Shown piece after piece: positions 34,929 through 43,340 of a DNA stretch of 64,000 nt (position 1 is its first letter; every line of letters begins with the position of its first letter). The stretch is from Thermococcus celericrescens. Its GTDB lineage: Archaea; Methanobacteriota_B; Thermococci; Thermococcales; Thermococcaceae. A model generated the notes under the pieces. That model worked only from the letters and a program-made list of their open reading frames with translations. It was not told where the DNA came from and searched no databases. A program made the position numbers and the translations under genes. Location of the stretch: assembly GCF_001484195.1 (NCBI RefSeq), contig NZ_LLYW01000002.1, positions 52,288 to 116,287 on the forward strand. Reading direction: 5' to 3'.

Positions 34929-34960
34929 TATTCTCTTTTCCAAGCTAATACGGTGGTTGC

Positions 34961-35125
34961 ATGAGTCTCTCGGCGAGGCGCGTTCAGCTGATGATAACGT
35001 ATCCTCATCTAAAGAAGTTCTTGAAGAAAGCTCCTCCTCTAGAGGAGGTCAGGGAGCTTTTGAAATCCGTTAAGGGCGAGTTGAGTGATGACATCCTAAG
35101 GGAGAGGGCTGAAGAATGGAGGTAG
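34961..35125 (+). CDS. Small antitoxin-like protein (VapB position)
   Basis: A 54-residue protein starting MSLSARRVQLMITYPHLKKF, ending in an acidic helix (SDDILREREAEEW-like). Its stop lies 10 bases inside the following PIN-domain gene, the arrangement of VapBC toxin-antitoxin pairs in which the short upstream gene encodes the antitoxin. No strong DNA-binding motif is visible, so the antitoxin role is inferred from position and size. GGTGGTTGC precedes the ATG. Confidence 0.65.
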   Translation: MSLSARRVQLMITYPHLKKFLKKAPPLEEVRELLKSVKGELSDDILRERAEEWR

Positions 35126-35532
35126 CCTTCTTCGACACAAGCGCCCTTGTGAAGCATTACCACGTTGAGCGGGGAAGTTCTATTGTTAATGAGCTGATGG
35201 AAACGTACATCGTGGCTATCTCGGAGCTCGCTATCGTTGAAATGACGTCTGCGTTGATGAGACGGCATCTCAGCGGTGAACTCAAAAAGAGCACCCTTGA
35301 ATGGGCATTGGAGAGGTTTTACTCAGACCTTGAAGATTACGTCGTCGTTCCAATCTCCAGCGAGACGATAAGCCTTGCGACTTCCCTTGTGATAAAGCAC
35401 GGTCTCAAAACTCTCGACTCCCTTCAGCTGGCCTCCGCACTCAGGATAAAAGATGAGGCTAAAGTCTTCGTTACCTTTGATGAAAAGTTGAAAAATGCCG
35501 CAGAAAAAGAAGGCTTCACGGTTCTTCCCTGA
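35116..35532 (+). CDS. vapC: PIN-domain toxin, VapC family
   Basis: A 138-residue PIN domain. Acidic active-site residues appear in FFDTSALVKHY (D7), AISELAIVEMTSAL (E about 41), KTLDSLQLASAL (D about 99) and FVTFDEKL (D about 118). VapC toxins are Mg-dependent RNases that cleave tRNA or rRNA when freed from VapB. It overlaps the small antitoxin-like gene by 10 bases and the end of convergent mtnA by 17 bases. Confidence 0.85.
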   Translation: MEVAFFDTSALVKHYHVERGSSIVNELMETYIVAISELAIVEMTSALMRRHLSGELKKSTLEWALERFYSDLEDYVVVPISSETISLATSLVIKHGLKTLDSLQLASALRIKDEAKVFVTFDEKLKNAAEKEGFTVLP

Positions 35533-36589
35533 ACAGCCTCTTCAAATTCCTCTCGAAGGGCGGGTAAACGACGCCTCTGTCGGTTATTATGCCCGTCAGG
35601 TACCTGTGCGGTGTGACATCAAAGGCCGGGTTGTAGACGTCCACATCGGGGGCAATCCTGCAGCCACCGCAGGTGAGAACTTCCTCGGGCTTCCTTTCCT
35701 CGATGGGTATCTCCTTCCCGCTCTTGAGGCTCATGTCTATTGTCGAGAGCGGTGCGACCGTGAAGAACGGTATCCCATGCTCCTTGGCGAGAACGGCCAA
35801 AGTATAGGTTCCTATCTTGTTGGCGAAGTCGCCGTTGGCCACTATCCTATCCGCGCCGACGATGATAGCATCAACCTTCCCCTGCTGCATGACAAAGCCG
35901 GCCATGTTGTCACTTATGAGTTTGAGAGGTATTCCATCGTAGTGGTACTCCCACACGGAAAGCCTTGCGCCCTGAAGGACGGGCCTCGTCTCGTCCACCC
36001 AAAGGAGCTTGAGGTTCCCATCGCGATGCATGACCCTCAGAACTGCCCCAACTGTCCCGAGCTGAACGGTTGCCAAGCTGCCAGCGTTGCAGTGCGTTAG
36101 AATGTTCCCCTCCGGGAGAGCCTCGGCACCGTAGTGGCCCATCCTGAGGTTGGCCTCGACGTCCTCGTCCGCTATCCTCTGTGCCTCGGCGACGATCATG
36201 TGCTTAATCTCGTCGAGCGGACTCTCAAGGTTCTCCTCTACCAGTTTCTTAATCCTGTTGAGCGCCCAGAAGAGGTTCACAGCGGTTGGCCGGGTGTTCT
36301 TAAGCCTGTCGTATGCGCTGTAAAAGCCGTCCATGAACTCGTCCCGGGTTTTAGCTTTGCTTGTGTCGGCGTAGAGGGCCAGACCGAAGGCTGCCGCCGC
36401 ACCTATTGCCGGCGCACCGCGGACCTTCATCGTGATTATTGCTTCGGCGACCTCATCAACGGTTCCCAGCTCTATCGTCTTGAACTCTCCCGGCAAAAGT
36501 GTTTGGTCTATCATGATGACCTTCCCACTTTCATATCGTACGCTCCTTGGGAGCCTCGTCAACTCCTCTGGCCTGTATCTTACCTCCAT
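35516..36589 (-). CDS. mtnA: S-methyl-5-thioribose-1-phosphate isomerase
   Basis: A 357-residue MtnA, which converts methylthioribose-1-phosphate to the ribulose form in methionine salvage. Motifs: MKVRGAPAIGAAAAFG (about 57-72), LTHCNAGSLATVQLGT (about 165, catalytic Cys), VDETRPVLQGARL and GADRIVANGDFANKIGTY (about 248, catalytic Asp). The NAGSLAT and GxxDRI motifs separate it from ribose-1,5-bisphosphate isomerase. Start ATG 36589 follows GGTGGT. Divergent from the NTPase gene across a 55-base promoter region. Confidence 0.88.
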   Translation of the reverse strand: MEVRYRPEELTRLPRSVRYESGKVIMIDQTLLPGEFKTIELGTVDEVAEAIITMKVRGAPAIGAAAAFGLALYADTSKAKTRDEFMDGFYSAYDRLKNTRPTAVNLFWALNRIKKLVEENLESPLDEIKHMIVAEAQRIADEDVEANLRMGHYGAEALPEGNILTHCNAGSLATVQLGTVGAVLRVMHRDGNLKLLWVDETRPVLQGARLSVWEYHYDGIPLKLISDNMAGFVMQQGKVDAIIVGADRIVANGDFANKIGTYTLAVLAKEHGIPFFTVAPLSTIDMSLKSGKEIPIEERKPEEVLTCGGCRIAPDVDVYNPAFDVTPHRYLTGIITDRGVVYPPFERNLKRLFREEP

Positions 36590-36644
36590 AGCCACCACCC
36601 CAAAGGGTTTAAGGAAGGAACTTAAATCTCCTTCGGTGGTTGAA

Positions 36645-37187
36645 ATGACGTTGAGGATATTCGTTACCGGTCCGGCGGGAGTCGGGAAGACAACGCTGGT
36701 GGAGAGGGTTGCGAGGGAAGCCGACCGCTGGGGCTACCTCGTCGGTGGGATGATAACGAAGGAAGTACGGAGGAACGGAAGGCGCGTGGGTTTCAGGATC
36801 ACGGCCCTCGACACCGGAGAGGAGGGAACCCTGGCCAGCGTTAGGAGGACCTCGCACCTCCCGGGCGTTCCTTTCGGGAAGTACGTCGTCCACGTTGACG
36901 AAATAAACCGTGTCGGCGTTTCGGCGATAAAACGCGCCCTGGTTGAGGCCGACCTGATAGTCATAGACGAAATCGGCCCGATGGAGTACAAGAGCGACGA
37001 GTTCATCCGTGTTGTTGGCGAGGTTCTGAAGTCGGAAAAGTCCCTTCTGGCCGTTGTGCACAGAAAGATGGCCGATAAGTTCCGCCCCCTTGGAAAGCTC
37101 TACACGCTGAGCGTCGAGAACAGAAACAGAGCCTTCGCTGAGGTAATGGACGAAGTTATGAAAGAACTGAAGGGAGTCAGAGGTTGA
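36645..37187 (+). CDS. THEP1-type nucleoside-triphosphatase
   Basis: A 180-residue P-loop NTPase. Walker A FVTGPAGVGKTTLVERV is at the N-terminus, Walker B LIVIDEIGPMEYKSDEF at about 107, and VVHRKMADKF near 140. It matches the archaeal/bacterial THEP1 family, thermostable NTPases of unclear cellular role. ATG 36645 (GGTGGTTGAA before it) is preferred; the upstream open frame is antisense to mtnA. The last 11 bases overlap the convergent CBS gene. Confidence 0.88.
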   Translation: MTLRIFVTGPAGVGKTTLVERVAREADRWGYLVGGMITKEVRRNGRRVGFRITALDTGEEGTLASVRRTSHLPGVPFGKYVVHVDEINRVGVSAIKRALVEADLIVIDEIGPMEYKSDEFIRVVGEVLKSEKSLLAVVHRKMADKFRPLGKLYTLSVENRNRAFAEVMDEVMKELKGVRG

Positions 37188-37710
37188 GGCTGTCCTTGCA
37201 GCTCTCGCATATCCACTTCTCGCCGCCCTCGATGTAGACCTTGTAGAGTGGGCCGTACTGTCCGCAGAGCTCGCAGATTCCGTAGACCTCAGTCTCCTCG
37301 CTGGTTTCCTCCTCACTCTCACTGTTGTACGCGTTGAGTGCAGCGAGGAGATCAGCGGCGGTGACGAAGCCTATCGGCCTTCCAAGCCTAGTAACGAGGA
37401 GCCTCCTGATGCCCTTGTCCATCATCTTGTCGATCGCGTCCTGAACCTCGTAGTCGTCCTCGATGGTTATCGGGTTCTTTGTCATGACCTCCTCGACCTT
37501 GACGGTCTTGGGGTCCCTTCCCTTCGCGACGACCTTGTCGAGTATGTCGCGGTCGGTGATTATTCCAACGATTTCGTCGCCTTTAACAACAACCGCGCTT
37601 CCCACCTTGTTCTTTGAGAGAATCTTGGCGATCCTGTGGACGGTGTCGTCCGGCTTGACGATGACTGCCTTCCTTTTAACCACTTGTCCCACGGCTATCC
37701 TAGGTGCCAT
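37177..37710 (-). CDS. CBS-pair protein with C-terminal zinc ribbon
   Basis: A 177-residue protein with two CBS repeats (RIAKILSKNKVGSAVVVKGDEIVGIITDRDIL and AIDKMMDKGIRRLLVTRLGRPIGFVTAADLL), which bind adenosine nucleotides. An acidic linker (SESEEETSEETE) leads to a zinc ribbon, CELCGQ and CESCKDS. This is a regulatory sensor layout common in archaea; the partner is unknown. Start ATG 37710 follows GGTGATAA. Confidence 0.85.
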   Translation of the reverse strand: MAPRIAVGQVVKRKAVIVKPDDTVHRIAKILSKNKVGSAVVVKGDEIVGIITDRDILDKVVAKGRDPKTVKVEEVMTKNPITIEDDYEVQDAIDKMMDKGIRRLLVTRLGRPIGFVTAADLLAALNAYNSESEEETSEETEVYGICELCGQYGPLYKVYIEGGEKWICESCKDSLNL

Positions 37711-37760
37711 TTTATCACCTCGCCAACGGGGGTTGGAGAAGAAACTTAAAAACCTTTTCT

Positions 37761-38426
37761 TCAACCCCTGCGCTTCAGAATGTACGAAATCAGGAGAAAC
37801 GTTAAGATGAACGCAGCAATGGCCAAGCCCACCGAAACGGCCGTTGCATGGGCTTCAAGGCCGGAACGGGGCACCGTGGAGTGAAGCGCATAGAGCACGG
37901 ATTCGGTACTCGTGTTCGTTGCCGATGGAACGGTGGCCCTTTCAGATGCCACCATCATCGAGACGTTGTCCACCGCCGACTGCGTGATTGACTCGGGTGC
38001 ACCGCCGGAACTTACGAGGGGCAGTACATTCCGCGCCGCGGCGTACACACCGGCCGCCACCAGCCCGGCGAGGCCCAGGCTTATAACGTGCAGCTTCTCA
38101 AAGCTCATAACAGCTTTCTTCCTCACCTTTGCAACGTTCCGGCGAGGTACGAGAAGTATGGGCCTGTTGGAGGCGCGATAGAGCTTAACCTCCTGGAGCC
38201 TCTTCCCGTACTTCTTCCCCGCCACCTCGATGAGGCCGACCTTGAGCATTTTGTCTATGTGGTATGAGACCGTGGAGATGGGGAGGCTCAGCTCGCGGGA
38301 TATCTCGCTTATTGACAGCGCCTGATCTTCCACGAGATGCAGGATGGCTATCGCTTTGTCGTTCATCAGAATCTGCGCGAGCTCCTTGGCCCTTTCGTCG
38401 TGTATGTCTATTGTCTCATAGTCCAA
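37761..38426 (-). CDS. ArsR-family regulator with C-terminal membrane anchor
   Basis: A 221-residue protein. Residues 10-85 are a winged helix-turn-helix (KAIAILHLVEDQALSISEIS, LPISTVSYHIDKMLKVGLIEV). Two hydrophobic segments follow: VISLGLAGLVAAGVYAA (about 115-131) and a C-terminal TM (ATAVSVGLAIAAFILTFLLISYIL), with a Ser/Thr-rich loop of about 55 residues between that would face outside. A membrane-tethered transcription regulator able to sense an external signal is likely. The start is TTG 38426 after GGTGG. Confidence 0.8.
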   Translation of the reverse strand: MDYETIDIHDERAKELAQILMNDKAIAILHLVEDQALSISEISRELSLPISTVSYHIDKMLKVGLIEVAGKKYGKRLQEVKLYRASNRPILLVPRRNVAKVRKKAVMSFEKLHVISLGLAGLVAAGVYAAARNVLPLVSSGGAPESITQSAVDNVSMMVASERATVPSATNTSTESVLYALHSTVPRSGLEAHATAVSVGLAIAAFILTFLLISYILKRRG

Positions 38427-38535
38427 ACGGCGCCACCTGGGGAGAATACGGTGAGGACGTATTAAATCTTTTCACAGCTTCAAGCCAGTTTGAAGCGTCA
38501 GAAGAGCCCCGAAGGAAAAGGAAAGGGAGTCGAAT

Positions 38536-38811
38536 TCACGGCTTCTCCATAACGATCTCGATGGTCGAGGTGTTGGCGGTCCTGCCGTCGGCGGTCGGGA
38601 GCTCCTCGGTGCCGATCCTGATCTCCTTGACCCTGACCTCTGGGAGGAACCTGTTCCTGACGATCTCGGCGACATCGACGGCCCTGCTGATGGCCCTACC
38701 GCGAGCCTTGACGCTGACCTCCTTGGCGCCCTCGTTGAACTGGGTTATCACAGCGAGGACGTAGTTCATAACCGGCTTCTTTCCAATGTAGACGACGTGC
38801 TCCTCAGCCAT
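38536..38811 (-). CDS. albA: Alba DNA/RNA-binding chromatin protein
   Basis: A 91-residue Alba protein beginning [21 protein letters not shown], with the conserved KKPVMNYV segment (lysine site of acetylation in crenarchaeal Alba) and [20 protein letters not shown]. Alba coats DNA and also binds RNA; it is one of the major nucleoid proteins in Thermococcales. Start ATG 38811 follows GGTGCCAGAA. Confidence 0.93.
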   Translation of the reverse strand: MAEEHVVYIGKKPVMNYVLAVITQFNEGAKEVSVKARGRAISRAVDVAEIVRNRFLPEVRVKEIRIGTEELPTADGRTANTSTIEIVMEKP

Positions 38812-38954
38812 TTCTGGCACCTCCGGAAGTTTTGTCGTTAGGCTATCGTTGGGTTCCGGTTAAATACTTTTCGGTCGTTTAATAGCGTTATTGAACACTC
38901 CTGTGGCTCCGATGAGCGAATCAAATGACCAACCATGTTCCTGCAAATTTATGT

Positions 38955-39003
38955 TAAGCGAAAGGTTTTAAGGTCTAGAAATTGCCATATGGTTGGTGAT
39001 AAG
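38955..39003 (+). promoter_or_regulatory. purB promoter
   Basis: AAAGGTTTTAAGGTC at about 38960-38974 is a TATA-like element; GGTTGGTGATAAG precedes the ATG at 39004. Confidence 0.5.
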
Positions 39004-40359
39004 ATGGCCGTTCATCCGATAGATTACCGCTACGGAAGCGAGGAAATGAGGCGCATCTGGGACGAGGAGAACAAGCTTCAAAAACTCCTCGATGTGGAGG
39101 CGGCTCTGGCAAGGGCCCATGCAAAGGTTGGAAACATACCCGAGGATAGTGCCCACGTCATCTCCGAGAGGGCCAACACGAAGTGTGTCAAAGTGGAGCG
39201 TGTCAAGGAGATAGAGGCCGAGATACACCACGATATAATGGCCGTCGTCAAGGTCCTGAGCGAAGTCTGCGGAGAACACGGTAAGTACGTCCACCTAGGG
39301 GCGACCTCCAACGATATAATAGACACGGCCAACGCGCTCCTCATAAAGGAAAGCCTCGTCATAGTGGAGAACGACCTCAAGGAGCTGCGCTCGATCCTCA
39401 AGAACCTCGCCAGGGAGCACAAATACACCGTCTGCATAGGCAGGACTCACGGCCAGCACGCGGTGCCGACCACCTACGGCATGAAGTTTGCGATATGGCT
39501 CGACGAGATACAGAGGCACATAGACAGGATAGAAGAGCTGAAGGAGAGGATTTTGGTTGGCCAGATGAGCGGCGCCGTTGGAACCATGGCCAGCTTCGGG
39601 GAGAAGGGCCTCGAGATACAGCGTCTCGTCATGAAAGACCTCGGCCTGAAGCCGGCCAAGATAAGCAACCAGATAATCCAGCGCGACGTTTATGCGGAAC
39701 TCATGATGGTTCTCGCTCTCATTGCCTCAACCCTCGACAAGATTGCCCTGGAGATAAGAAACCTTCAGAGGACGGAGATACTCGAAATCAGTGAGCCCTT
39801 TGGGAAGAAGCAGGTGGGCTCTTCTACTATGCCCCACAAGAGGAACCCCATCAGGAGCGAGAAGGTGAGCGGCCTGGCGAGGGTTCTCTACTCGAACGTC
39901 TTCCCGGCCCTGCTCAACAATCCCCTCTGGCACGAGAGAGACCTCACAAATTCCTCCGTTGAGCGCGTTATCCTCCCCGAGAGCTTTGTCCTCCTTGATG
40001 AAATGCTGAAGAGCATTAAGAAAGTTCTTGCCGGCCTGGAGTTTTTCTCCGAGAACATTGAAAGGAACCTCTACATGACCAACAACCTCATCATGGCCGA
40101 GCCGTTGATGCTGAAGCTAACTGAGAAGGGCATGGGGAGGCAGGAGGCACATGAACTCGTCAGACAGCTCGCGATGAAGGCATTTGGGGAGAATAGAGAC
40201 CTGATTGAGGTTGCCAGGGAAAACGAAGATGTTAGAAAGTTCTTAAGCCAGGATGATTTTGAGAGCCTGAAGCCAGGGAACTACATAGGGATGGCCCCGC
40301 AGATAGTCGACAACGTAATCGCGTGGATAGAGGAAAAAGAGCGAAAAGAAGGGCGGTGA
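39004..40359 (+). CDS. purB: Adenylosuccinate lyase
   Basis: A 451-residue fumarase/aspartase-superfamily enzyme that removes fumarate from SAICAR and adenylosuccinate in purine synthesis. It has MAVHPIDYRYGSEEMRRIW, substrate residues in HLGATSNDIIDTANAL (about 90), GRTHGQHAVPTTYG (catalytic His, about 150) and the flexible signature GSSTMPHKRNPIRSEK (about 275). Length is normal. ATG 39004 follows GGTGAT. Transcription ends in the T-rich sequence that opens the A+T-rich island. Confidence 0.93.
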   Translation: MAVHPIDYRYGSEEMRRIWDEENKLQKLLDVEAALARAHAKVGNIPEDSAHVISERANTKCVKVERVKEIEAEIHHDIMAVVKVLSEVCGEHGKYVHLGATSNDIIDTANALLIKESLVIVENDLKELRSILKNLAREHKYTVCIGRTHGQHAVPTTYGMKFAIWLDEIQRHIDRIEELKERILVGQMSGAVGTMASFGEKGLEIQRLVMKDLGLKPAKISNQIIQRDVYAELMMVLALIASTLDKIALEIRNLQRTEILEISEPFGKKQVGSSTMPHKRNPIRSEKVSGLARVLYSNVFPALLNNPLWHERDLTNSSVERVILPESFVLLDEMLKSIKKVLAGLEFFSENIERNLYMTNNLIMAEPLMLKLTEKGMGRQEAHELVRQLAMKAFGENRDLIEVARENEDVRKFLSQDDFESLKPGNYIGMAPQIVDNVIAWIEEKERKEGR

Positions 40360-40731
40360 GGCTTTGATTTCTTGCCTTTTATCTTATGCATCATCTTTGT
40401 TGCTCCGCCATCATTGTTGAAGTTGTCTCTCAAATTTTTGGGCGAATTATTACATTTAATTGTAGTAATTTTTATGTTTTTTATTTGATTCTTATTCATA
40501 CCTAACTCATGTTGTGTGTTTGATTCCTGTTTATTCGACTTAAAAATTACTCGTTAAAATATTAAAAAATTTGGATTTTTAACTTTTTCTTAGCGTAATT
40601 TCCACAATCGTCTTAGGTAGGGCAAGATGTGTGGCTGGCATATACCGACGAGTGACTTTGTCCCTGCTGCTGTCTTTGAGTCCACTGGCAGTAGCATCCA
40701 CGACTGGAACCGATACTACCTTTAATTGTAA
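40360..40731. other. A+T-rich stretch without supported genes
   Basis: Right after purB the base composition drops sharply, with long A/T runs (40430-40590). No frame has a ribosome site, codon pattern or recognisable motif. It opens a foreign-looking island reaching to about 42160. Confidence 0.5.
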
Positions 40732-41086
40732 TCAATTTTTGGTCTGTAGAAGCCGGACCTTGTCGATAAAATCCCCCAATTCAGAAAGGGTGTCCATAGT
40801 TGTACCCTCAATATCCAGTTGAGGGGGATAATCTGGTTGCGGGTTGTCTATATGTGCTCAGCTTGTGTTGTTCAATCCTGCTCAGTACATCATGATAATT
40901 TATTTGCAGTTCCTGCAGCTGTAGCTCTGTCTCCCGAATCAGATGCAAATTAAGAGTTCTTGACGTCTCCGGCACTACCTCCGTGGGGATCACTTCAATC
41001 CACCGTGGCATTTGTCGATGGCACGGGTAGCAGTTAGCTGGAACATAGAGCTTTGAGCATGTAAGTGATGCCCCATGCGATTCCAC
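40732..41086 (-). pseudogene. Unknown cysteine-containing protein, frameshifted remnant
   Basis: From GTG 41086 the minus strand encodes LTCSKLYVPANCYPCHRQMP and a helical region (LIRETELQLQELQINYHDVLSRIEQ). That frame stops at 40808, but plausible protein continues in the neighbouring frame (DNPQPDYPPQLDIEGTTMDT, then LSELGDFIDKVRLLQTKN) to 40732. The C-x8-C-x2-C group might bind zinc. I recognise no family; A+T-rich surroundings suggest a plasmid or viral origin. Confidence 0.35.
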
Positions 41087-41381
41087 CCCTCGGCCACTCT
41101 GTTTCTGCTCTTTTTAATGTTCAGGTATGTCCATGGATTTTGGATATAAGACACATTATAGGAAAATTAAATAAAGTGGTAAATACCAACAAGGGGCGAC
41201 AGTGAGGGTCGCGGGCATCTACTGTCGGCGCCAGTGCAGGTGCGCCAAGTCCTTTGTAGGCCCCTGTGGGCTTTTCTGAGTGGGGAGATATCCATATAAA
41301 GGGCCGGTGAATACACACCTTCGTGTATTGAATACGACGTTGCTTTCAGGTATCCCAATTCACACTGGAGGTGTTCGGCGG

Positions 41382-41732
41382 ATGAACAATACCAGTACTC
41401 CCAAATATGGAGCCTCTGGGTACAGGTACCTGAGGCCGCTGGCCGAGGAGATAATCCTCAAGAAGCTTGAGAGGGTCTCCACCGCACGTAATTCAATCAG
41501 CCCGTTCTTCCGAGAGAACTACAGAACCAAGCACCTTGAATTTGTCATACCGTTTAAAGCCCTCACCAGTATGGAGAAGCATGTCCTGAAGGAGGCGGGA
41601 TATCCCGAGAGGCTTGTACGGGGAGACGAGAATGTGGGACTAGCTAAGGCCTTCGTTATCGATGTGCGGGCGGTTGAGGCTACGTCTCCCGAGCTAGCGG
41701 AGGCAATACTATCCGCGTATCGGCGGATGTGA
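41382..41732 (+). CDS. Unknown protein of the A+T-rich island
   Basis: A 116-residue protein with a strong ribosome site (GGAGGTG) before ATG 41382. It is basic at the N-terminus (YRYLRPLAEEIILKKLERVSTA) with helical C-terminus (SPELAEAILSAYRRM). A TATA-like CCATATAAAG at about 41290-41299 and a 90-base leader holding a small inverted repeat (AATACAC...GTGTATT) precede it; a terminator-like hairpin follows. No family recognised. Codon use is less G+C-biased than in the flanking genes, consistent with transfer. Confidence 0.6.
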   Translation: MNNTSTPKYGASGYRYLRPLAEEIILKKLERVSTARNSISPFFRENYRTKHLEFVIPFKALTSMEKHVLKEAGYPERLVRGDENVGLAKAFVIDVRAVEATSPELAEAILSAYRRM

Positions 41733-41764
41733 TCGTCAGTGGGGCTCACATAGTCTGACTGTAC

Positions 41765-41792
41765 CGTGCGGGAGCTTGCTCCCACATATTTT
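41765..41792 (+). terminator. Hairpin plus T-run after the island gene
   Basis: GGGAGCTTGCTCCC forms a perfect 6-base-pair stem with a 2-base loop, followed within four bases by ATTTTT. It lies 35 bases after the stop of the island gene. Archaeal termination depends mainly on T-runs, which are present. Confidence 0.55.
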
Positions 41793-42164
41793 TAGCAAAC
41801 GTTGCATGAACGGGGTCGAACCCGTTTGGGCTGTATGAATGTGTTCATCTTTTGGGATTTTACTTTTTTAGATGGTAGATTTTTTGAGTTTACCAATTTT
41901 TTAAAATTGTAATATCACGATTTTTGAAAATTTTGATATTCTTATTTGATATTATCTTAATTTCAATAATAAATCATAAAGTATTTATTGAAGAATAAAA
42001 ACAAGTACTTTTAATGACTTTCTTAAAAAGTAAGAATTCACCCAAAATTTGAGAGATAAACCCCCGCACAAAAATTAGGCAACCCTAAAAAGAATAAACG
42101 GCCGGGAAACCCCGTCTGGCAAAAACGGACCATAATATCATTCGGAGGTTAGAAAAGAGGACAG
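41793..42164. other. A+T-rich non-coding stretch
   Basis: No gene seen. It contains an inverted repeat AATATC...GATATT around 41910-41940 and many A/T runs. A short segment, ACGGGGTCGAACCCGT near 41810, resembles a tRNA T-arm but lacks one base of the normal loop; see rejected items. Confidence 0.4.
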
Positions 42165-42518
42165 TTATTCCTCTTCAACGATGTTCTTTGGAACCTCATT
42201 CCCCTGGGGCAGTATCACGAGTTCCCGCCCCTCGACCAGCATCTGGGCAACTTTTTTCCTGGCCGAGCTCAGCGCCCTCCACACGGTGCCGCGGGAAACT
42301 CCCATTCTCTTTCCAGCTTCTTCCTGCGTCAGCCCTTCGTGATCCACCAGCCTAAGGGCTTCGAATTCCTCGTAGGTCATGAAAATCGGCGGTTTAGGCT
42401 GACCCATCGGGGGTAACGCGGGATAGAAATGTCTAACCTCCGGAACGAATCCTATCATCCTCAGTTTCCTTCTCCTTCCCCTTCCGCGGCCCCAGCCGGG
42501 TCCCATTCCCATCGGCAT
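42165..42518 (-). CDS. UPF0251/DUF134 helix-turn-helix protein
   Basis: About 117 residues. The N-terminus is Gly/Met/Arg-rich (MPMGMGPGWGRGRGRRRKLR); then the DUF134 core FYPALPPMG...ITYEEFEALRLVDHEGLTQEE and a sigma-70 region 4-like helix-turn-helix (EEAGKRMGVSRGTVWRALSSARKKVA). The family is predicted to be DNA-binding and is often found beside NifX-like dinitrogenase-cofactor proteins. Here the Gly/Arg segment resembles the tails of the NifX-like proteins at 48-49 kb, making this a candidate regulator of them. Start ATG 42518 or 42512. Confidence 0.8.
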   Translation of the reverse strand: MPMGMGPGWGRGRGRRRKLRMIGFVPEVRHFYPALPPMGQPKPPIFMTYEEFEALRLVDHEGLTQEEAGKRMGVSRGTVWRALSSARKKVAQMLVEGRELVILPQGNEVPKNIVEEE

Positions 42519-42613
42519 GGCTATCAAAGACCTTTGAGCTTTGGGGTTTATAGGCTTTCCCCCGCCCAGTAAGGGTTATAACTCTTCCCACTAACTCCTG
42601 GGTGGTGAGAGAT

Positions 42614-43072
42614 ATGGAGTTTCACGTGACTGAGAGGAAGATAGGATGGCACAAGGACTTTGACAGCTCGCATTTCCTTGCCCTGCCCTACGAGAGCAAG
42701 TGCCTCCGGATACATGGGCACACATACAACGTGGACGTTGAGATATGGGGTGACGTTAATGAGAACGGCATGATATTTGACTTCAACCACCTCAGCAGGC
42801 TTATCAAGCTCCTCGACCACAGGATCATCGTGAGCGAGAGCTGGATTGTGGAGAGGAAGGAAGGTCTTATTGTCATTGAAAAGAATGGAAAACGTCTGGA
42901 GTTGCCTGCGGATGAGGCGGTGATCTTGGATAAGCCCAACGTCACCGCCGAGTACATAGCCGAGTGGTTCGCGGAGAGGATAACGGAGAAGGCGGGGGAA
43001 AACGTGAGAAAAATCCGGGTCAAGATATGGGAAGACCCGAGGAGCTACGCGGAGGTAACCCTGGAGAGATGA
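42614..43072 (+). CDS. 6-pyruvoyltetrahydropterin synthase/QueD family
   Basis: A 152-residue PTPS/QueD-fold protein. Zinc histidines are in DSSHFLAL and IHGHTYNVDVEIWG; DHRIIVSE and TAEYIAEWFAERI are also conserved, with KIWEDPRSYAEV at the end. The family acts on dihydroneopterin triphosphate in queuosine/archaeosine or pterin synthesis. Catalytic Cys in the usual position (ESKCLRIHGH, four residues before the zinc pair) is present, which fits QueD or PTPS-III. ATG 42614 follows GGTGGTGAG. Confidence 0.85.
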   Translation: MEFHVTERKIGWHKDFDSSHFLALPYESKCLRIHGHTYNVDVEIWGDVNENGMIFDFNHLSRLIKLLDHRIIVSESWIVERKEGLIVIEKNGKRLELPADEAVILDKPNVTAEYIAEWFAERITEKAGENVRKIRVKIWEDPRSYAEVTLER

Positions 43073-43115
43073 CTCTTAACTCCCTTTTTGTGTTTGTCTC
43101 TATTTTCGAAACCTG

Positions 43116-43340
43116 TAGATAGAAAGACGTCCACGTTGACCGCGTGGCGTGCCCCTGGCTTATAAGCGTTTTATCGACCCGGAGGCGGAGTTTATCTTCA
43201 TGCCCCGCGATACCGGCCCGGCGACCATCACCGAGGGAATACCCTTTGATTTTAAGGGGGTTGAGCTCGGTCATCACGATGGGAAATGCTCCTTTGACGC
43301 TTTCGTTGAGAAGTACAACATAACCGACCGGCCGTTCTGA
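43116..43340 (+). pseudogene. ChrB-like (chromate-resistance domain) remnant
   Basis: One frame reads VHVDRVACPWLI and the neighbouring one continues KRFIDPEAEFIFMP, ending FDAFVEKYNITDRPF. The joined text matches the Chrome_Resist (ChrB C-terminal) domain, which typically has RWIDP...F.FV, PFD.PGVE..H....CSF. A one-base gap at about 43160 breaks it, no start codon is present upstream and the usual C-terminal end is missing. It is a fragment of a lost gene. Confidence 0.6.

Noticed and set aside
35036..35056. AGAGGAGGTCAGG inside the antitoxin-like gene as an IS right end
   Set aside because: The hairpin part of the right end is missing and the stretch is normal coding sequence.
40631..40822. 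A 63-residue plus-strand ORF with hydrophobic start
   Set aside because: No ribosome site or family match, and it overlaps the more protein-like minus-strand remnant.
41805..41830. tRNA-like T-arm, ACGGGGTCGAACCCGT
   Set aside because: The loop is one base short of a normal T-loop and no matching D-arm, anticodon arm or acceptor stem lies upstream. At most an attachment-site relic; no evidence for it.
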